A DNA stretch of 64,000 bases, from NCBI RefSeq assembly GCF_001866645.1, contig NZ_MLYP01000053.1, positions 62,001 through 126,000 of the forward strand, in the 5' to 3' direction. The notes beneath the pieces were generated by a model. That model made no database searches. It was given only the letters and a program-made list of their open reading frames with translations, and was not told the DNA's origin. The stretch is from Streptomyces colonosanans (GTDB lineage Bacteria > Actinomycetota > Actinomycetes > Streptomycetales > Streptomycetaceae). The translations under genes and the position numbers were made by a program. This document shows, piece after piece, positions 36,076 to 45,876 of the stretch (positions within the stretch are counted from its first letter, which is position 1; each line of letters begins with the position of its first letter).

Positions 36076-39000
36076 GTGCGGCAGGAATGGGAGCCGGAGG
36101 ACCTGATCGAGGTCTGGACGCTGCTGGAGGAGGACCAGGAGGGGCTGCGGAACAAGTCGGGGGCGAACCGGTTGGGGTTCGCGCTGTTACTGAAGTTCTT
36201 CGAGGTGGAGGCCCGGTTCCCGGAGGACGCCGGGGAGATCCCGACGCCGGCGGTGTCGTACGTCGCCCAGCAGGTGAAGGTGCCCGCGGAGGAGTGGGCC
36301 GCGTACGACTGGTCGGGGCGGGCGATCAAGCGGCACCGGATGGAGATCCGGGGCGCGTTCGGCTTCCGTGAGTGCTCCGAGGAGGACCAGGCGCAGCTCG
36401 CCGAGTGGCTGGCGGTCGAGCTGTGCGGGGTGGAGCTGAACCGGGACCGGCTCGCGGAGGCCGTGGTGGCCCGCTGCCGCAAGGACCGGCTGGAGCCGCC
36501 GGCCCCAGGACAGATCGCCCGGCTGGTGGGCAAGGCGGTCAGCACCTTCGAGGAGCGGTTCTGCGCGGCCGCCGTGGGCCGGCTGTCGGCGGCGACCAGG
36601 TCCCGGCTGGACGACCTGATCGCCGAGGACGTCGGCGCGGACGAGGAGAGCGCGGGCGGCGGGGGCACCTTCTTCACCGAGCTGAAGGCGGACCCGGGCG
36701 CGCTGGGGCTGGACAGCCTGCTGGCGGAGGTGAACAAGCTCCAGCGTGTGCGTGGGCTCCAGCTGCCGCCGGAGCTGTTCGCGGACGTGTCGGAGAAGCT
36801 GGTGGCGGCCTGGCGGGCGCGGGCGGCGAAGGAGTACCCCTCGGATCTTCGGGCGGCGGCTGGGCCGGTGCGGTACACGCTGCTGTCGACGCTGTGCCAC
36901 GTGCGGGAGACGGAGATCACCGACTCGCTGGTGGAGCTGTTCATCCAGCTCGTGCAGAAGATCAACACGCGCGCGGAAAAGAAGGTCGAGGGCGAGTTCC
37001 ACAGGGAGCTCAGGCGGGTCCGCGGCAAGGAGGGCATCCTGCTGCGGCTGGCGGAGGCGGCGGTCGCGGAGCCGGGCAGCACGGTCCGCAAGGTGATCTA
37101 TCCAGTGGCCGGGGAGTCCACGCTGAAGGCCCTGGCCGCGGAGGCCGCGGCGAACGAGGCCCGCTACCGGGCCCGGGTGCGTACGGTGCTGCGCTCGTCG
37201 TACTCCAACCACTGGCGGCGGATGCTTTCGCCGCTGCTGAACGCGCTGGAGCTGAAGTGCAACAACACCGCCTACCGGCCGGTGATGGACGCCATCGACC
37301 TGCTCAAGCGGTATCTGGACCAGCCCATCGCGAAGGAGGGAGCGTTCTTCGACGAGGCGGAGAAGATCCCGCTGGGCGGGGTGGTGCGCGAGGAGTGGCG
37401 CAAGGCGGTCGTGGACGAGCGCGGCCGGGTCGAGCGCATCCCGTACGAGCTGTGCGTGCTGGTCAGCCTGCGGGACGCACTGCGGCGGCGGGAGATCTGG
37501 GTGCCGGGCGCGAACCGGTGGCGGAACCCGGAGGACGATCTGCCGCCGGACTTCGAGGACAACCGCGATGTGCACTACGACGCGATCCGCCAGCCACAGG
37601 ACCCGCAAGCGTTCATCGAGGCCCTGCAGAAGCGGCTGCGCGAGGCCCTGACCCGCTTCGACACCGCGCTGGAGCTGGGCACCACGGGCGGGGTGGACAT
37701 CGTCCGTCGGCACGGTGAGCCGTGGATCAAGGTCTCGCCGCTGGGCAAGCAGGAGGAACCGGAGAACCTCGTCGCGCTGAAGGCGGAGATCGAACGCCGC
37801 TGGGGCACCATCGACCTGATCGACATCCTCAAGGAGGCCGAGTTCGCCACCGGCTTCACCGGCGAGTTCACCTCGGTCGCCACCAGGGAGGCGGTCCCGA
37901 AGGCGGTGCTGCGGCGTCGGCTGCTGCTGGTGCTGTTCGCGCTGGGTACGAACATGGGCATCAAGCGGGTCGCGGTCACCGGCAAGCACGGCGAGAGCGA
38001 GGCCGTCCTGCGCCGGGTACGGCACCTGTTCGTCAACCGGACTAACCTGCGTGCGGCGCTGGTGCGGCTGGTCAACGCCACCTTCGCCGCCCGGGATGCG
38101 GCGTAGTGGGGCGAGGGCACCGCGTGCGCGAGCGATTCCAAGAAGTTCGGCTCCTGGTCCAGCAACTTCATGACCGAGTGGCACCAGCGGTACCGCGGGC
38201 CCGGGGTGATGATCTACTGGCACGTCGAGAAGAAGTCGCTGTGCGTCTACAGCCAGCTCAAATCCTGCTCGGCCTCCGAGGTCGCCGCGATGATCGAGGG
38301 GGTGCTGCGGCACTGCACGGACGTGGAGATCGACCGGCAGTACACCGACACGCACGGCGCTTCCATCGTCGGGTTCGCCTTCGCCCACATGCTCGGCTTC
38401 AACCTGCTCCCACGGTTGAAGAACGTCGGCTCGGCGCGGCTGTACCGGCCGGCGGCCGGTCAGGACGAGACGTGGCCGAACCTGGCGCCGGTGCTGTCGA
38501 CCAAAACGATCGACTGGGACCTGATCCGCCAGCAGTATGACCAGATCGTGAAGTACACCACCGCCCTGCGCCTGGGCACTGCCGAGGCCGAGCAGGTCCT
38601 GCGCCGCTTCACCCGCGGTGGGCCCAAGCACCCCACCTACCGCGCGATCGAGGAACTCGGGCGGGCGGTGCGTACGGCGTTCATCTGTGACTACCTCGCC
38701 GACGCCGACCTGCGCCGCGAGATCAACGACGGCCTCCAGGTCGTGGAGAACTGGAACTCCGCCAACCACGACCTGTTCTACGGCAAGGACGGCGACCTGA
38801 CCGGCTCCGACAAGGAGTCCCAGGAGGTCTCCATGCTCGCCCTGCACCTGCTCCAGTCCGCTCTGGTGCACGTCAACACCCTGCTCCTCCAGGACATCCT
38901 GAGCGAGGAGAAGTGGCAGAAGCGACTCACCGACGCCGACCGGCGGGCCCTGTCCCCGCTGTTCTGGACCCACGTGAACCCCTACGGTCGGTTCGAGCTG

Positions 39001-39120
39001 GACATGAACTCACACCTCGCCCTCGCCGCCACGGCGTCCATGGTGCCCGGCCCCCGCACCGTGCCCGAAGCGGAAGCCGCCCGATCGGCGGCGGACGGTG
39101 GGTCCAGGTCGGCATCCTGA
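36076..39120 (+). pseudogene. tnpA: Tn3-family transposase, interrupted by one in-frame amber codon
   Basis: The frame from GTG 36076 (CGGAGGGA upstream) to 39120 would give 1,014 codons, the normal Tn3 TnpA size, but TAG at 38104-38106 (codon 677) splits it. Relatives have a residue such as Trp or Leu there, before WGEGTACASDSKKFG. Reading through, the DDE residues fit: Asp687 (ASDSKKFG), Asp758 (YTDTHG) and Glu about 891 (VVENWNSAN). Neither half alone holds all three; a restart at ATG 38170 lacks Asp687. Codon 38 is TTA (36187-36189), a bldA-type control codon. Could be inactive, or expressed by amber readthrough. Confidence 0.88.
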
Positions 39121-39228
39121 AGACCCGCCCGCCCGGCGTCGCTCCCGGTCGGCTGGATCGTTGACCGGGTGAGGCGCCGGGCCGGGGAGGGGCCCGAAGC
39201 CACCGTGCTCGCGGGCGGCTCGATTCGG

Positions 39229-40065
39229 CTACGCGTCGCGCCTGTGCAGCAGCAGGCTGCCGACCAGCAGCGCGGCCGCGGCCCACGCCGCGAGCACGCC
39301 CAGGCCGGCCCATGGGCCGATGGGCAGCTCGTGCAGATGGATGGTGGCTTGGACCGCGAGTCCGGCGGTCATGGGCGAGATCTGCTGGAGGTGGCGCTGC
39401 CACTCCGGGTCGTTGACCACCTGGGTGACGACCGGGAAGAGGTAGAGCAGCCCGAGCACGATCCCGATGGCGGTCGCCGCCTCCCGTACCGCCGTCGCCA
39501 CGCCGAGGCCGAGCAGGGCGATCAGGACGAGGTAGAGGACCGAGCCCACGGCCGCGCGCAGGGTCGGGCCGTCGGCCAGGGAGAGCGGGGCATAGCCGTG
39601 CGCCTCGGTGAATCCGTTGCCGGGCAGGATGTAGCGGCCGGCGAGGAGGGAGGCCAGGACGGCAGCCGTCCCGGAGGCGAGGACGACCGTGGTGAGGATC
39701 GTCGCCTTGGCGGTGAGTACGGTGATCCGGTTCGGCACTGCCATGAGCGTGGTGCGGATCATCCCGGTGCCGTACTCGCCGCTGACGGCCAGCACCGCGA
39801 GGACGGCGATGACCGCCTGCCCGACGGTGACGCCGGTCAGGGCGAGCTTGACGGCGTCCTGGCTGCACCCCGCGTCCGGGCACTTCACGGCCTTGGCGGT
39901 GCCGCAGCCGACGGCCACGGTCAGCGCGACGGCGAGCAGAAGCAACCTGCCCATTTCCCCTGCGGTGCGCAGCTTTGTCCACTCCGCGCACAAGGCACGG
40001 CCGAAGTCCCCTCGCCACGCGCCGTCCGCCGTGCTCGCGAGTCGTGCACCGCTCAGGAGACTCAT
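39229..40065 (-). CDS. ABC-2 type transporter permease (transposon passenger)
   Basis: 278 aa with six membrane helices. Begins with a cytoplasmic LCAEWTKLRTAGEMGRLLLL segment (the EWTKLRT motif is usual in actinobacterial ABC-2 permeases), then GEYGTGMIRTTLMAVPNR, the conserved inter-helix loop. ATG 40065 overlaps the stop of the upstream permease gene as ATGA and has GGGAGGG upstream, so it is the last gene of the operon. It converges with tnpA. Confidence 0.88.
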   Translation of the reverse strand: MSLLSGARLASTADGAWRGDFGRALCAEWTKLRTAGEMGRLLLLAVALTVAVGCGTAKAVKCPDAGCSQDAVKLALTGVTVGQAVIAVLAVLAVSGEYGTGMIRTTLMAVPNRITVLTAKATILTTVVLASGTAAVLASLLAGRYILPGNGFTEAHGYAPLSLADGPTLRAAVGSVLYLVLIALLGLGVATAVREAATAIGIVLGLLYLFPVVTQVVNDPEWQRHLQQISPMTAGLAVQATIHLHELPIGPWAGLGVLAAWAAAALLVGSLLLHRRDA

Positions 40066-41624
40066 ACGTCCCTCCCGCGCAGCCGCACCACGGCCAGGCC
40101 GAAGGCGAGCGCGGCGTATCCGCACGGCACGGCGAGGCCGGCCCATGGCGCCAGCGGGTAGTAGCCGGTCGACGGTTCGTACACGCTGAGCACCTGCGCG
40201 TACTGCGGCAGGGTCTGCTGGACGGCGAAGCCCGCAGCCGGGGTCACCCGCAGCAGCCACTCCGAGACGCCCGGGGGCAGTACGCCGGAGGTGGCAAGCA
40301 GGAAGGGCAGCACGATCGACGCGATGACCAGGGCGACCGCCGTGCCGCTGCGCCGCAGCAGGGCACCGACGCCGAGAGCGAGCACGGTGGCGGCTGCGCA
40401 GAGCAGGCCGGTTCCGACCATGACGCGCGCTTCGGTCGCCGATGTGACGGGGAAGACATGGAAGCCCCTGCCGCGCGCGCTGTGTTCCCCGATGGGAACG
40501 GTGATCGCGGCGGCCACCAGGCCGATGGCGAACGCGACGCCCCCGGCCACCAGCGCCTTGGCACCAAGCACCCGGCCCCGCAGGGGAGTTGCCGCCATGG
40601 TCGTACGCAGCAGACCACGCCGATACTCGCCGGTGATGAACACCGTGCCCACGGCGATCACCACGATCAGCCCGGCGAAGGTGCCGACGAGGAAGTTCTC
40701 GACGGAGAAGCCGACGCCCATGACGGGCCCGCCGACGACCGGTGCGATGTCACCGGCCCCGGTCACGGTGAACCCGCCGCCGTCGGTCTGAGTGAAGCCG
40801 CCCTTAGTGGTGTTCGTGTAGCTGCCGGAGGTGCCCGCGTCGCCGCCCACCTGTGTGCCGCTCCACGCACTCTGGGACCAGCCACCGGTGAGGCCGGGAC
40901 GGCCGAAGGTGCCGGTGGCCACGGCGGGGCTGAAGCCCGTGCCCGCCGCGGTGTCCTGCTTCGCCTCCGGTGACGTGGCGAAGAGCCCGGCCTGCACGGT
41001 GCGCGCAAGCCCAGGCAGCTTCGCATAGCCGACCTTGGTCCAGTGGGAGCCGTCGGTAGAGGCGTAACCGGTGAGGCTGTCACCGGAGCGGACCAGCCGC
41101 AGCCAGCGCGGGGACTCCTGGGTGACCTTGCCGGAAGGGCCCGCCGTGTCGTGCGTGTAGTCGTACTGCATGCGCACGCCGTGACCGCCGGTGGCCATGA
41201 CCGCCGCGTACGGGGATCCCTGGGTGAGGCTTTCCTTCACGATGATCCCTGCTTTCGCCCAGGGCTGGGCGCCCTGGGCCGTCTTGCCGGTCCCGGTGTC
41301 GGCCACACCGGTCAGGGACCGCAGGGGAACGGTGAGGGTGCCGTCGCCGGTGAGCGTCTTGTGGACGAAGTAGAAGCTGTCGTTGACGGCCTCGCCGCCG
41401 GGGCCCTTCGGATATGAGGCGGAGTCGGCGCCGCGACCACCGGGGGCGGGGGCGGCCGTGCCGAGCAGTCCGACCACGATCGTCGCCAGGAGCGCCCCGG
41501 CCATGGCGAGGACCCAGCCGCGTACCGTACGGAACTTCGTCCACTCGGCGTGCAGCGTCCTGAGGAACCCGCCCCGCTCAGCGCGCCTCGTGGCCGGGGG
41601 GCGAGGGGCGAGGGTGGCGGTCAT
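40062..41624 (-). CDS. ABC transporter permease with large extracytoplasmic domain (transposon passenger)
   Basis: 520 aa. TM1 (about 37-56, after LHAEWTKFRTVRG) is followed by ~250 residues outside the membrane, then at least five helices with GEYRRGLLRTTMAATPLRG. The outer part contains a DUF1349/concanavalin-like beta-sandwich (PWAKAGIIVKES, MQYDYTHD, PRWLRLVRSGDSLTGYAST, DGSHWTKVG, AGLFATSP), which in other proteins binds carbohydrates or peptides. ATG 41624 overlaps the ATPase stop (ATGA). Probably a ligand-capturing half of an exporter with the next permease. Confidence 0.85.
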   Translation of the reverse strand: MTATLAPRPPATRRAERGGFLRTLHAEWTKFRTVRGWVLAMAGALLATIVVGLLGTAAPAPGGRGADSASYPKGPGGEAVNDSFYFVHKTLTGDGTLTVPLRSLTGVADTGTGKTAQGAQPWAKAGIIVKESLTQGSPYAAVMATGGHGVRMQYDYTHDTAGPSGKVTQESPRWLRLVRSGDSLTGYASTDGSHWTKVGYAKLPGLARTVQAGLFATSPEAKQDTAAGTGFSPAVATGTFGRPGLTGGWSQSAWSGTQVGGDAGTSGSYTNTTKGGFTQTDGGGFTVTGAGDIAPVVGGPVMGVGFSVENFLVGTFAGLIVVIAVGTVFITGEYRRGLLRTTMAATPLRGRVLGAKALVAGGVAFAIGLVAAAITVPIGEHSARGRGFHVFPVTSATEARVMVGTGLLCAAATVLALGVGALLRRSGTAVALVIASIVLPFLLATSGVLPPGVSEWLLRVTPAAGFAVQQTLPQYAQVLSVYEPSTGYYPLAPWAGLAVPCGYAALAFGLAVVRLRGRDV

Positions 41625-42568
41625 CGCGTGGCCTCCCCCGTTGGGATGCCCCGGTATTCCACCGCGTCCCGGGTGAGCTCCATGTACGCCTCTTCGAGCG
41701 TCGCCCGGTGCGCGGACACCTGGGAGAACGGCACCCCGTTCCGGGCGAGCAGGGCAACGATCTCCTCGTCGGGCAGGCCCGTGACGCCGAGGGTGTCGGG
41801 GCCGGTGGCGAGAACGGTGGCGCCCGCGCCGTGCAGGACCTGGGCGGCTCGCGGAGGCGCGGAGGTACGCAGGGTGACCCGGCCGCCGGACGCCTCGGCG
41901 AGCAGCTCGGACACGCTGGTGTCCGCGACGACCCGGCCGCGGCCGATCACCACGAGATGGTCCGCGGTGTCTTCGAGTTCGCTCATCAGGTGACTGGAGA
42001 CCAGGACGGCGCGGCCCTGCCGGGCCAGCTCCGCCAGGAAGCCGCGCATCCACACGATGCCGTCGGGGTCGAGGCCGTTGAACGGCTCGTCCAGCATGAC
42101 GACCGGCGGGTCACCGAGCACCGCCGCCGCGATCCCCAGGCGCTGGCGCATGCCCAGCGAGAAGCCGCCGGCCTTGCGCCGGGCCGCCGTGCCCAGGCCG
42201 GCCTGTTCGATGACCTCGTCCACGCGCCGGGGCGGCACGCCCTGTGAGTGGGCCAGCCACAGCAGGTGGTTACGGGCAGTGCGGCTCGGCTGCAGCGCGG
42301 AGGCGTCGAGCAGTGCCCCCAGATGCCGAAGCGGGCGACGCAGGGTGCGGTACGGCACCCCGCCGACCAGGGCCTTTCCCTCCTCAGCTGCGTCAAGACC
42401 CAGGATCACGCGCATGGTGGTGGACTTGCCCGCGCCGTTCGGGCCGACGAAGCCGGTCACCCGTCCGGGCCGCACGGTAAACGTCATCCCGTCCAGAGCC
42501 AGCTGTGGTCCGAAGCGTTTACGCAAACCCATGACCTCGATCGTCGCCTTCGTACTCTCATCACTCAT
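41621..42568 (-). CDS. ABC transporter ATP-binding protein (transposon passenger)
   Basis: 315 aa. Walker A GPNGAGKST (42-50), signature FSLGMRQRL (136-144), Walker B VVMLDEP (156-162) and H-loop His193 (SSHLMSE) are all intact. The C-terminal ~90 residues are the regulatory tail typical of drug-resistance ATPases of the DrrA/CcmA type. First gene of the exporter operon; ATG 42568, with GTG 42577 as an alternative. Divergent from the histidine kinase, with 119 bp between. Confidence 0.92.
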   Translation of the reverse strand: MSDESTKATIEVMGLRKRFGPQLALDGMTFTVRPGRVTGFVGPNGAGKSTTMRVILGLDAAEEGKALVGGVPYRTLRRPLRHLGALLDASALQPSRTARNHLLWLAHSQGVPPRRVDEVIEQAGLGTAARRKAGGFSLGMRQRLGIAAAVLGDPPVVMLDEPFNGLDPDGIVWMRGFLAELARQGRAVLVSSHLMSELEDTADHLVVIGRGRVVADTSVSELLAEASGGRVTLRTSAPPRAAQVLHGAGATVLATGPDTLGVTGLPDEEIVALLARNGVPFSQVSAHRATLEEAYMELTRDAVEYRGIPTGEATR

Positions 42569-42577
42569 GAGCCCCAC

Positions 42578-42631
42578 CCTGTGACGGAGCGAGTTACAGG
42601 GGCCGAACGGCCACTGTCATCTCGCTGTTAG
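42578..42631. promoter_or_regulatory. Candidate response-regulator operator in the divergent passenger promoter
   Basis: CCTGTGAC-N7-GTTACAGG (42578-42600) is a 7/8 inverted repeat. Nearby, CTGTCAT (42614-42620) and CTGTTAG (42625-42631) are direct repeats with 11-bp spacing, the usual geometry for tandem OmpR-type binding. Both lie between the exporter operon and the kinase gene. Confidence 0.45.
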
Positions 42632-42687
42632 GCGCCTCGGCTTAGCCTGGCCCGGTACGTGTCCTGGTGCAGTGGCGAGAGGGGAGC

Positions 42688-43947
42688 ATGCGGATGAAAT
42701 GGGGTCCGCCCCGACGACTCGCGGGCCTGACTGCCCGGCTCGGCCTGCGCCGTGGCACTGCCCGCACCCGCTTCACCGCCTTGTACGTGACTCTGTTCCT
42801 GCTGTCGGGAACGGCGCTGCTCGCCATCGCGGCCCTGGTGGCATCCGGCGGATCGCGCTCCAGCCAGACCGCCCCCGATGGTGGCACCGATCAGCGAGCC
42901 ACGGCGGCACAGGCCCAGGGCCGCATCGACGATCTGGAGCAGCAGCTGGCCCAGGCGCACGACACCCAGTCCAGGCAGATCCTGCTCGGCTCCGCCATCG
43001 CCCTCGGCGTCATGGCGGTGATCTCGGTCGGCCTCGGCTGGTTCGTCGCCGGCCGGGTGCTGCGCCCGCTGCGCGTGATGACAGCGGCCACGCGCCGGAT
43101 CACCGCCGACAGCCTGCACGAACGCCTGGCCATCGGCGGCCCCGGCGACGAGGTGAAGGACCTCGCCGACACCATCGACGACCTCCTCGGCCGCCTGGAG
43201 GGCTCCTTCGACGCCCAGCGACTCTTCGTCGCCAACGCCTCCCACGAGCTGCGCACCCCGCTCACCACGATGCGGGCCTCCCTGGACGTGGCCCTCGCCA
43301 AGCCGGGCCCAGTACCCGAGACCACGGCCACGCTGGCCGCCCGGATGCGCGCCGAACTCGACCAGGTGGACCGGCTGCTGGAGAGTTTCCTCGTCCTGGC
43401 TCGCACCCAGCACAGCGAGTTCACCGACTCGGCGCGCCTCACCCTCGGCCAACTCGCGCTGACTGCCCTGACCGGACGGGCAAAGGACATTGCGGCCAAG
43501 GGCCTGACCGTGCGTGAAAACCGGATCGACGGCTCCGCGTGGGTGTGGGGCAGCGAGACGCTGCTGCGCCGCGCGGTCGACAACGTGGTCGACAACGCGA
43601 TCGCGCACAACGACCCCGGGGGCTGGATCAGTGTCGCGGTAGGGGCCGAAGGAGACGGCGCAGGCGCAGTGTCCCTCGTCGTCGAGTCCAGCGGACCGGT
43701 CCTCGACCAGCGGCGGGTGGCGGACCTCGTGCAGCCCTTCCGCCGCCTTGGCGCCGACCGGACCGGCACCGGCCAGGGCAGCGGCCTCGGCCTCTCCATC
43801 GTCGCGGCCATCACCCAGGCCCACCATGGCACCCTGGACCTGCGCGCCCGCCCCGACGGCGGCCTGCGCGTCACCGTCACCCTCCCCCGTACGGACGGCA
43901 GGGCGACGGCGGAAGTTCCCAACACAGAGAGCGGCGTGGCGCGTTGA
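42688..43947 (+). CDS. Sensor histidine kinase (transposon passenger)
   Basis: 419 aa. TM1 (about 31-52), a short outer loop (53-97), TM2 (98-121), HAMP (122-175), dimerisation box ASHELRTP with His186, N box DNVVDNAIAHN and G box GTGQGSGLGLSIV. A small extracytoplasmic loop suggests it senses a membrane-linked signal or works with the exporter. ATG 42688 (or 42694), preceded by GAGAGGGG. Its stop overlaps the TTG of the response regulator gene. Confidence 0.92.
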   Translation: MRMKWGPPRRLAGLTARLGLRRGTARTRFTALYVTLFLLSGTALLAIAALVASGGSRSSQTAPDGGTDQRATAAQAQGRIDDLEQQLAQAHDTQSRQILLGSAIALGVMAVISVGLGWFVAGRVLRPLRVMTAATRRITADSLHERLAIGGPGDEVKDLADTIDDLLGRLEGSFDAQRLFVANASHELRTPLTTMRASLDVALAKPGPVPETTATLAARMRAELDQVDRLLESFLVLARTQHSEFTDSARLTLGQLALTALTGRAKDIAAKGLTVRENRIDGSAWVWGSETLLRRAVDNVVDNAIAHNDPGGWISVAVGAEGDGAGAVSLVVESSGPVLDQRRVADLVQPFRRLGADRTGTGQGSGLGLSIVAAITQAHHGTLDLRARPDGGLRVTVTLPRTDGRATAEVPNTESGVAR

Positions 43948-44621
43948 GAGTCCTGGTGGTCGAGGACGCCCGCCCCCTCGCCGAAGTCATTGCCGAGGGA
44001 CTGCGCGACCAGGGCATGGCCGTGGACGTGGCCCACGACGGGCTCGACGCCGCGGCCAAACTGGACGTCAACGCGTACGACGTCGTCGTGCTCGACCGCG
44101 ACCTGCCAGGCATCCACGGCGACACCCTCTGCCAGATGATCACCGAGCGGGACGGCCGCGTGATGGTCCTGATGCTGACCGCCGCCGACTCACCCGGCGA
44201 CCGCGTCAGCGGCCTGACCCTGGGCGCCGACGACTACCTCGCCAAGCCTTTCCACTTTCCCGAACTCATCCTGCGCATCCGCGCCCTGGCCCGCCGCCGG
44301 CCCGCCGCCCGGTCCCGCACCCTGAGCACGGCGGGCATCGAACTCGACCCGATGCGCCGCACCGCCAGCCGCGACGGCCACCAACTCGACCTCTCCATCA
44401 AGGAATTCGCGGTACTCGAAGCCCTCCTGAACGCGAGCCCCGCCTTCCTCAGCACGGAGAACCTCCTCGAACAGGTCTGGGACGAACACGCCGACCCGTT
44501 CACCAACACCGTCACGGTGACCATCAGCCGCCTGCGCCGCAAACTCGGCGCCCCCCCGGTCATCGCCACCACACCCGGCGTGGGGTATCGGATCATCGAC
44601 CCAGCCGTCCCACCAGACTGA
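43944..44621 (+). CDS. OmpR-family response regulator (transposon passenger)
   Basis: 225 aa. Receiver domain with acidic pair VVEDA, phospho-acceptor Asp51 (VVLDRDLPG), Thr/Ser and Lys (LAKPF), then a winged-helix DNA-binding domain ending in SRLRRKLGAPP and GVGYRI. The start is a TTG overlapping the kinase stop (TTGA), which implies translational coupling. Expected to control the divergent ABC operon. Confidence 0.92.
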   Translation: MRVLVVEDARPLAEVIAEGLRDQGMAVDVAHDGLDAAAKLDVNAYDVVVLDRDLPGIHGDTLCQMITERDGRVMVLMLTAADSPGDRVSGLTLGADDYLAKPFHFPELILRIRALARRRPAARSRTLSTAGIELDPMRRTASRDGHQLDLSIKEFAVLEALLNASPAFLSTENLLEQVWDEHADPFTNTVTVTISRLRRKLGAPPVIATTPGVGYRIIDPAVPPD

Positions 44622-44699
44622 GCAGCCACCAGGGGCCGGCGACCCGCGAGCGGAGGCGGTGCCCAGTGCACCCGACTCCAGTCATCTGCGCAGCCGACT

Positions 44700-44867
44700 T
44701 CGGAGACTGACACACGCGGTTACTCTCACAAACGTTCCTTTGCGCGAGCAAGATCAATCACGGGCCGCCGGACCCCCGGGGACTCGGATTCGTTCTCAGA
44801 ACCCGTTCTCACTCAAAAGTGGGCTGGACCCCCTTCTGAGACTTGCATTGTGCGAAAATCCGGGCCC
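44700..44867. promoter_or_regulatory. Candidate resolution site (res) region
   Basis: The gap before the resolvase gene holds several short repeats: GTTCT-C-AGAAC (a palindrome), GTTCTCA twice, and TCTCAG / CTGAGA. Tn3-family res sites usually lie beside the resolvase gene and have three such subsites. Exact subsites not defined. Confidence 0.35.
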
Positions 44868-45875
44868 ATGACGGCCACTCAGCAGCCTTCCCCAACCGAC
44901 CGGTCGGACGCGGACGACGTCGAACAGCACACCTGTCCGAAGTGTGACGCACAGCCCGGCTCGCCCTGCCGCTCGCGCGGCGGCGCGGTCGCCTCCGCTT
45001 ATCACACCCGCCGCTTCACCATGGTGCCCCGGCTGAAGAAGGCGCTGCGGGTCCCGACCCCGGCCGACCGCGGACCGGGCCAGCCGTGGCGGCCGGGCAC
45101 CCCGCCGCCGACGCCGATCGACCCGGACCTGCCGAGCGCGGACATCCGCATCGGCTACGCCCGCTGTTCGACCCTCGGGCAGGAACTCGACTCCCAGCTC
45201 GATGCGCTCGCCAAGCACGGCATCCCGAGGGACAAGATCTTCAGCGAGAAGATCAGCACCCGGGTGCGGGTCCGCCCGAAGTTCGAGGAGGCGCTGAGGA
45301 CGGCGCGGAAGGTCAAGGCGCACGCCCCGCACTGCCGGGTCATCTTCACCGTGTACGAGATGAAACGGCTCGGCCGCGACGCCGCCGAACTCACCGCCCT
45401 CGCCGACCACCTCACCGCCCACGGCTTGGTCCTGGAGATGCTCGCCGGACCCCTGCCCGGCATCTACGACCCCACCGGCCCCGGGAAGCTGCTGTTCGCG
45501 TTCTTCGCAGCGATGGCGGAGACCGAGCGGGAGAACATCCGCGAGTCCACGCTCGAAGGGCTCGACACCGCGGCCCGAAAAGGCAAGCACGGCGGCCGAC
45601 CCCCGGTTATCACCGACGACATGCTCCACACCGTGCTCCGGCGCCGCGCGGGCGGCGAGTCCGTCGAGCAGATCCAGCCCGACCTGATCATCCCCACCGG
45701 CAAGCGCAAGGGACAGAACCCCTCCGTCGCCAGCATCTACCGGGCGCTCGCCGAACACGCCAAGCGCGAGGCGTACCCCGAAGCCGTCGAACAGGCCCAC
45801 GCCGACTTCGCCGCCCTCCAGGTCGGCGAGGTCCCCGGACCCCGCCCCGCTATCCCTGACCGCGCGTCACGCTGA
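44868..45875 (+). CDS. tnpR: Serine recombinase/resolvase with N-terminal zinc finger
   Basis: 335 aa. The first ~50 residues carry a zinc finger (Cys23, Cys26, Cys34, His46; HTCPKCDAQPGSPCRSRG) of the kind used for DNA binding. The resolvase domain follows: IGYARCSTLGQ (catalytic Ser101), VYEMKRLGRD, and ETERENIRESTLEGL. A helix-turn-helix region ends the protein. Longer than classic TnpR (~185 aa). It should resolve transposition cointegrates. ATG 44868; GTG 44850 is an alternative. Confidence 0.9.
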   Translation: MTATQQPSPTDRSDADDVEQHTCPKCDAQPGSPCRSRGGAVASAYHTRRFTMVPRLKKALRVPTPADRGPGQPWRPGTPPPTPIDPDLPSADIRIGYARCSTLGQELDSQLDALAKHGIPRDKIFSEKISTRVRVRPKFEEALRTARKVKAHAPHCRVIFTVYEMKRLGRDAAELTALADHLTAHGLVLEMLAGPLPGIYDPTGPGKLLFAFFAAMAETERENIRESTLEGLDTAARKGKHGGRPPVITDDMLHTVLRRRAGGESVEQIQPDLIIPTGKRKGQNPSVASIYRALAEHAKREAYPEAVEQAHADFAALQVGEVPGPRPAIPDRASR

Positions 45876-45876
45876 T

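Noticed and set aside
38106..38170. Reading the tnpA break as a programmed frameshift or as two separate transposase genes
   Set aside because: Both parts are in the same frame and only the TAG separates them; conserved WGEGTACASDSKKFG lies between the stop and the next ATG, so it is a nonsense change.
36187..38973. 928-codon minus-strand frame opposite tnpA, open across the amber codon
   Set aside because: Shadow of tnpA with Gln/Arg/His-rich translation; no start signal or family match.
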